This document shows, piece by piece, positions 60,952-64,000 of a stretch of 64,000 bases of DNA. Both the position numbers and the translations under genes were made by a program. Below the pieces are notes generated by a model, which had not been told where the DNA came from, made no database searches, and saw only the letters and a program-made list of their open reading frames with translations. Where the stretch lies: contig CAZTBW010000008.1 of NCBI GenBank assembly GCA_964612555.1, positions 115,307 to 179,306 of the forward strand, written 5' to 3'. Within the stretch, counting starts at the first letter, position 1; the number at the start of each line of letters is the position of its first letter. The DNA comes from DAOLCO01 sp964612555. GTDB taxonomy: Bacteria > Bdellovibrionota_C > UBA2361 > SZUA-149 > DAOLCO01.

Positions 60952-61546
60952 GTCATCGGCACCAAAAAAAGCACTTACTATTTTAAGAAAAAAGGGGATT
61001 TTTAATCTGGGTGATGTGCGCCGTGCTGGTATTTCTTATTCTACACTTTTAAGAATGATGAAACGAGGTGTCGTTACACGTATAGAGAGAGGCTTTTATT
61101 CTGTTACTGGAGAAGAGCCGATAGGTAGTGAGGGTGAGTATTCACTTGTAAAAAAGAGATTTGGATCAAAAGCAGTAATTGGAGGTTTGAGTGCTTTGTC
61201 TTACTACGGATTGATTGATGAGGTACCGACGCAAATCTGGGTTCTCGTTCCGCCTGAAACAAGATCAACTGAAAAGAAATATCGTTTACTAAGGACAAAG
61301 AAAAATCTTGAGGCAGGTATTATTAAAAACAAAGACTATCAAATTGTCAGTATTGAGAGGGCTTTGGTTGATGGACTTGTCTATTCATCAAAGATTGGTG
61401 AAAGGATTGCTAAAGCAGCAATTCTCAGAGCGATTAAAAACAAGTTGACTACACAAAGTAAAATCATTGAAATGGCTAAAAAACTGGATGCTCTTACTCT
61501 TGTAAATAAAGAATGGCAGTCTATTTTGGCAGGACTTGCCCAATGA
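60950..61546 (+). CDS. abiEi: AbiEi antitoxin/transcriptional autoregulator
   Basis: A 198-residue antitoxin of the type IV AbiE system. The N-terminal winged helix-turn-helix includes KKGIFNLGDVRRAGISYST and GVVTRIERGFYSV, the AGI...L...G...R..RGxY pattern of the family. The C-terminal antitoxin domain (~60-198) includes VIGGLSALSYYGL and YQIVSIERALVDGLVY. It lowers toxin activity and represses its promoter through the palindrome that runs into its own start codon. The stop overlaps the abiEii start (ATGA, 61543-61546), the standard coupled order. The module sits between two copies of the sdhB end, so it was inserted into the sdhB downstream region. Confidence 0.9.
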   Translation: MSSAPKKALTILRKKGIFNLGDVRRAGISYSTLLRMMKRGVVTRIERGFYSVTGEEPIGSEGEYSLVKKRFGSKAVIGGLSALSYYGLIDEVPTQIWVLVPPETRSTEKKYRLLRTKKNLEAGIIKNKDYQIVSIERALVDGLVYSSKIGERIAKAAILRAIKNKLTTQSKIIEMAKKLDALTLVNKEWQSILAGLAQ

Positions 61547-62370
61547 AATCTAAAGTTTCACGGTCAATCTCAATGAAGCTTAGCGCTATCAGCCGTGAGA
61601 AGAATGTGCCATATATCAATATATTGACAGAGTTTTTACTTGAAAGGCTTTTGGCTCGTCTGGTGGTTTCACAGAAACTTGCTTCAAGACTCATCTTCAA
61701 AGGTGGTTATGTTGGAAGAAGGGCATACGGTTCTCCTCGCTACACGACCGATTTAGATGTTTTACTAAAGGGGACACAGATAGAGAGCTTACAAACAGAT
61801 ATAATTCATGCTGTTGAATCAGACATACATGATGGTGCGTGGTTTCTATTTGAAAAAACAGTTGATCTTGAAACTCAAGGAGAATATCCAGGTGTCAGAT
61901 TTGTTTTTCGTACAGGCTTAGGTGAGCCATTGGAAGATACAAGAATTGCCCAGATCGTAAATCTCGACTTGGGAGTGGGGGATTTTGTTGAAGCTGTTAG
62001 TGCGTATCTCTCTCCGATACTGAAAGGAGAAGAAATTAGTTGGCAGGTGTATTCCAAAGAAGTGATAGTTGCTGAAAAACTTCATGCTTGTATTTCAAAA
62101 CGGGAGTGGAATTCACGCTCAAAAGATATTTTTGACTTGATGTTCTATTTACCTCAGTGTGATAAAGATCACCTAAAAGAAGTTGTAAGAAGGACTTTTG
62201 AAAAAAGAGCTACAGAAACACCTCAAGATATAGTCTCTGAGTTTAAAACTATAAGTACAGAGTTACTTAAACGTGGCTGGATTTCTGCCGTCAGTGGGAT
62301 GTCTGATACAGAATCTTTTGATGAAGTTTTTGCAAAAGTTGTAAAACTTTTAGAACAGAAATTTTCCTGA
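61543..62370 (+). CDS. abiEii: AbiEii nucleotidyltransferase toxin
   Basis: A 275-residue toxin of the AbiE system, a DNA polymerase beta-type nucleotidyltransferase. Motif I is FKGGYVGRR then GSPRYTTDLDVLL (active-site Asp70 and Asp72). Motif III/IV are VAEKLHACISKRE (~176-188) and SKDIFDLMFYL (~193-203). All catalytic motifs look intact. Related enzymes (MenT/AbiEii) add nucleotides to tRNA or other targets and arrest growth upon phage infection. ATG 61543 overlaps the antitoxin stop; the upstream in-frame extension is not used. Its TGA stop (62368-62370) shares two bases with the start of the second sdhB-tail copy. Confidence 0.92.
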   Translation: MKSKVSRSISMKLSAISREKNVPYINILTEFLLERLLARLVVSQKLASRLIFKGGYVGRRAYGSPRYTTDLDVLLKGTQIESLQTDIIHAVESDIHDGAWFLFEKTVDLETQGEYPGVRFVFRTGLGEPLEDTRIAQIVNLDLGVGDFVEAVSAYLSPILKGEEISWQVYSKEVIVAEKLHACISKREWNSRSKDIFDLMFYLPQCDKDHLKEVVRRTFEKRATETPQDIVSEFKTISTELLKRGWISAVSGMSDTESFDEVFAKVVKLLEQKFS

Positions 62371-62604
62371 AAATGAATAAGGATTATTTGCTTTCTTTGT
62401 TGAAAAGGGCGTAGGACGGGTTTATCTGTCATATCCCCCCACCAAGAAGAGGGGCAGGGAGCGCCTTTTGTCGAATGGCTCGCTCGGGTAGTATGTTTCT
62501 TGATAACTTGATTAGTCTCTTGCCCTCCCTGCGCTTTAGTTCTCCGAAAGCCACTCCCTGCCCCTCTTCTTTCCCCCGCCTTTTTTTTATTTCCGTAGGG
62601 GGCT
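62369..62604. repeat. Direct repeat copy 2: displaced sdhB 3' end plus terminator hairpin
   Basis: The first 49 bases repeat the sdhB 3' end in the same reading frame (KMNKDYLLSLLKRA and TAG; one Gly-to-Arg difference). The hairpin arms 62444-62461 and 62554-62571 pair perfectly over 18 bp. Relative to copy 1 the A-T pair at one site is G-C here and the A/C mismatch is repaired, so the structure is conserved. The loop is longer (92 versus 36 bases). It ends with CCCCCGCC, a T-run and CCGTAGGGGGCTG. Confidence 0.85.
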
Positions 62605-62659
62605 GCCCGCTAACGCCCGATGTCGTCGATTCATTTTTGTTTTTATTCTGTGAGAAAAT

Positions 62660-63232
62660 TTATGGAATGGTAGTTGGTGAGTTTGGGTTTGGGAAGTGGT
62701 GAAAAAAGGACGCAAGAAGGGTATGGGTTGTCCATGGTTTTCTTGCGTCCTTTAGAGGGTGGGGGGGGTAGCAGATGTTTGGTCCGATGTCTCCCGTCAT
62801 CGGGTCGTACCAAAACTGGTCAAGAGGACCAGTAAAGTACAGAATTAGAGGAAACCCACTGGGCCCCTCTTTACCGTCCATAAAGTGTGGATCTGGTGAT
62901 CCTACTTCATGGAATTTCAATTTCTGACGCAACCCTTCCTGTCCAAAGAGTGCAAGAAGAATTCTTCTCGCATTTTTTGGATAGGAGTAAAACCCAGATA
63001 ACAACCCTGCCCTCAGGGCTGCTATTTCTGGTTTCTCAAAGTGCAGATATCCATATCTGCACTTTCCCTCCTCTTCAAGACTCCAACGCACCCAGCCAGA
63101 GGACTCTCGCTCTGGGTACGCTGGGAATGTTGAGACCCATTTTCCATTTTCGTGGGAGATGTGTCCCAACTCAACTCTTTGTCCGTCAATTACGACGGTC
63201 AAGGAATAGTTCTTTTTAAAATCCTCGCCCAA
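62660..63232 (-). CDS. Unknown protein; start region probably frameshifted
   Basis: A 190-residue soluble protein without a recognised family. Segments such as VVIDGQRVELGHISHENGKW, RYGYLHFEKPEIAALRAGLL and QFWYDPMTGDIGPNICY look like normal folded protein. The frame has no ATG near its start, only TTG 63232 inside a hairpin. Upstream, AAGGGAG (63258-63264, minus strand) and ATG (63250-63252) are correctly spaced, but that ATG reads Met-Lys-stop. One extra A would join it to this frame as MKIKILALGEDFKKN. Either a recent one-base deletion, an error, or a non-standard start explains this. It lies between the AbiE module and the hairpin-rich end of the window. Confidence 0.5.
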   Translation of the reverse strand: MGEDFKKNYSLTVVIDGQRVELGHISHENGKWVSTFPAYPERESSGWVRWSLEEEGKCRYGYLHFEKPEIAALRAGLLSGFYSYPKNARRILLALFGQEGLRQKLKFHEVGSPDPHFMDGKEGPSGFPLILYFTGPLDQFWYDPMTGDIGPNICYPPHPLKDARKPWTTHTLLASFFHHFPNPNSPTTIP

Positions 63233-63245
63233 GGCGAGGATTTTT
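63218..63245. terminator. Hairpin 1 of array: 12-bp perfect stem
   Basis: AAAATCCTCGCC (63218-63229) pairs perfectly with GGCGAGGATTTT (63233-63244), with a CAA loop and a T-run in plus orientation. On the minus strand it covers the start region of the unknown gene, so it may also hinder that gene's translation. Confidence 0.7.
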
Positions 63246-63256
63246 ATTTCATGTAA

Positions 63257-63306
63257 TCTCCCTTCGGGATTTGGGAGAAATGTCTCCCCCCGATGGAGAT
63301 TTTTTT
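63257..63306 (+). terminator. Hairpins 2 and 3 of array
   Basis: TCTCCC (63257-63262) pairs with GGGAGA (63273-63278). Then TCTCC (63283-63287) pairs with GGAGA (63295-63299), followed by seven Ts (63300-63306). The second has the form of a weak plus-strand terminator. Both stems share the sequence TCTCC/GGAGA, so alternative pairings are possible. Confidence 0.5.
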
Positions 63307-63315
63307 GTTTACTCT

Positions 63316-63339
63316 AAAGAAGGCTTTGTCGCCTTCTTT
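63316..63339. other. Hairpin 4 of array: 9-bp perfect stem
   Basis: AAAGAAGGC (63316-63324) pairs with GCCTTCTTT (63331-63339) around the loop TTTGTC. No T-run follows on the plus strand. Confidence 0.6.
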
Positions 63340-63511
63340 ATGAAAAAAAACAAACCTCGTTTCATTTTTTACGAATCTTTTCATCTCATCCTCCTTCTGA
63401 GGTACACCCGAGATGTTGGGTGGGGCATGGAAGCCCTAGGTAAATTAAAAAACCCCACAAACACAACGTGTGAACGTGGGAACAATGGCCTGAGAGCGGC
63501 CGTTTTAATAT

Positions 63512-63603
63512 GCTTTTTAAGCCCTCTTAAAACCTGAAAACAATTCAGTAATCAGTTCTAACAGAGCTTAAAAAGCAAAGGGGCTGCTTTTTTGAGGCAT
63601 TGA
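63512..63603 (+). promoter_or_regulatory. Two mutually exclusive hairpins, attenuator-like
   Basis: GCTTTTTAAG (63512-63521) is complementary to CTTAAAAAGC (63577-63586). Alternatively AAAAAGCA (63580-63587) pairs with TGCTTTTT (63595-63602), which with its T-run (63598-63603) looks like a terminator. The stretch 63580-63586 belongs to both, so only one can form. No gene follows on the plus strand within 400 bases. Confidence 0.45.
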
Positions 63604-63648
63604 AAATTTTCCTGTACCTTGTGAAAGAGAAGATGAGATTGAATGGAC

Positions 63649-63685
63649 AATATAAATTGCTCACTAGTGAGCCTTTATATTTTTT
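63649..63685 (+). terminator. Palindromic hairpin followed by T-run
   Basis: AATATAAA (63649-63656) pairs with TTTATATT (63674-63681), and inside it GCTCAC (63659-63664) with GTGAGC (63667-63672); a T-run ends at 63685. It has terminator form with no upstream gene on the plus strand. Confidence 0.6.
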
Positions 63686-63850
63686 GCAAGAAGGTTATAA
63701 AATGTTCTGCTTATGATTTATTATTTCATGGCAGATCGCCGTCGGAAAAAAACGGCAAAGAATAAAACCGACTACGAAACATGCCTTACATATAAATGAA
63801 ATCAGGTAAGCAGATATAAAAAACCTTTGTAATAACCTTATTACCCTTCC

Positions 63851-63903
63851 TGCGTCTTGATTCAGTGGTTGAGGTTTTTTCAGACCATAGAATCAAGTAC
63901 GCA
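63851..63903. other. Long bulged hairpin near the window end
   Basis: TGCGTCTTGATTC (63851-63863) pairs with GAATCAAG (63890-63897) and, after one bulged T, ACGCA (63899-63903). Inside, TGGT and ACCA can also pair. The length suggests a structured RNA or a palindromic mobile-element end. Confidence 0.5.
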
Positions 63904-64000
63904 AAGAATGTCACTTCTTCCCAACTATCAGTAAGTATAAAGATCAAGGGGCTGAAGTAGCTAAGAGTTGTGTTTATTAAAAAAGTACCAGTGTTTTAGC

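Larger units (their letters stand above)
63253..64000. other. 748 bases without a convincing gene, rich in hairpins
   Basis: The only sizeable frame (63271-63537, plus) runs across several perfect hairpins, and its composition is unlike a folded protein, so I do not call it. The region holds the hairpins listed separately plus GTGGGG (63420-63425) with CCCCAC (63453-63458). It may be a boundary of an integrated element or a cluster of small RNAs. I see no tRNA or integrase. Confidence 0.5.

Noticed and set aside
62475..62702. 75-codon plus-strand frame after abiEii
   Set aside because: It lies in the loop and arm of the duplicated hairpin and overlaps the end of the minus-strand unknown gene; most likely chance.
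63271..63537. 88-codon plus-strand frame
   Set aside because: It runs through four inverted repeats, has no ribosome site and its composition does not look like a folded protein.
1..64000. CRISPR arrays, rRNA, integrases and transposases
   Set aside because: No regularly spaced direct repeats, rRNA-like sequence, recombinase or transposase protein was seen in the window.

Overview
The window looks like a chromosomal segment of a diderm (Gram-negative), respiring, moderately AT-rich bacterium. Evidence for an outer membrane is an OmpA-type porin with a peptidoglycan-binding domain, a second beta-barrel protein, and a Wza/Wzc/Wzy-type polysaccharide export locus. Succinate dehydrogenase is the three-gene b558 type. 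MnmC is the fused two-domain form, which is best known from Proteobacteria. I cannot name the lineage from sequence alone; a deltaproteobacteria-like or related group would fit. No rRNA, tRNA or CRISPR was found.

Layout. 1-8114: surface-glycan gene cluster in two facing halves. The plus-strand half has glycosyltransferases plus a WbpB/WbpD/WbpE-like trio (a UDP-2,3-diacetamido-glucuronic acid route). The minus-strand half has a PglD/LegC/PglF/PglC-like quartet (a UDP-di-N-acetylbacillosamine route with the lipid-linked initiating transferase). 8115-8418: remnant of a HigA-type antitoxin. 8419-19290: Kef-type antiporter with Usp domains, bioA-bioD, a phosphopantetheinyl transferase, an RND-like membrane protein, htpX, a GT-87 membrane glycosyltransferase and isocitrate dehydrogenase. 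19384-25595: glmU-glmS (UDP-GlcNAc supply for the glycans), a GroES-like protein, greB and mnmC. 25596-28908: structured untranslated region, ompA-like gene, two exported coiled-coil proteins. 28952-39298: exopolysaccharide export operon (tetratricopeptide-like protein, solute-binding-like protein, Wza, Wzc-type tyrosine kinase), a divergent O-antigen polymerase/ligase, and two secreted proteins. 39441-50256: SPL-like radical SAM pair, secA, mgtC, a beta-barrel protein, an inositol-monophosphatase-like gene with nhaC, an HD hydrolase and a RibBA-like protein. 50349-57147: unknown genes, polA, an ECF sigma factor module and ferritin. 57334-60693: sdhCAB. 60694-62604: an AbiE abortive-infection/toxin-antitoxin module bracketed by two copies of the sdhB 3' end plus its terminator hairpin. 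62605-64000: sparsely coding DNA with one unknown gene and many strong hairpins.

The observations most worth following up are the AbiE module inserted between duplicated sdhB tails (with a perfect 17-bp operator palindrome running into the antitoxin start codon), a RibBA-like protein in which the residues of both active sites are replaced, an SPL-like radical SAM enzyme that lacks the hydrogen-donor cysteine of true spore photoproduct lyase, and an untranslated region upstream of the ompA-like gene with an orphan terminator and a folded leader.
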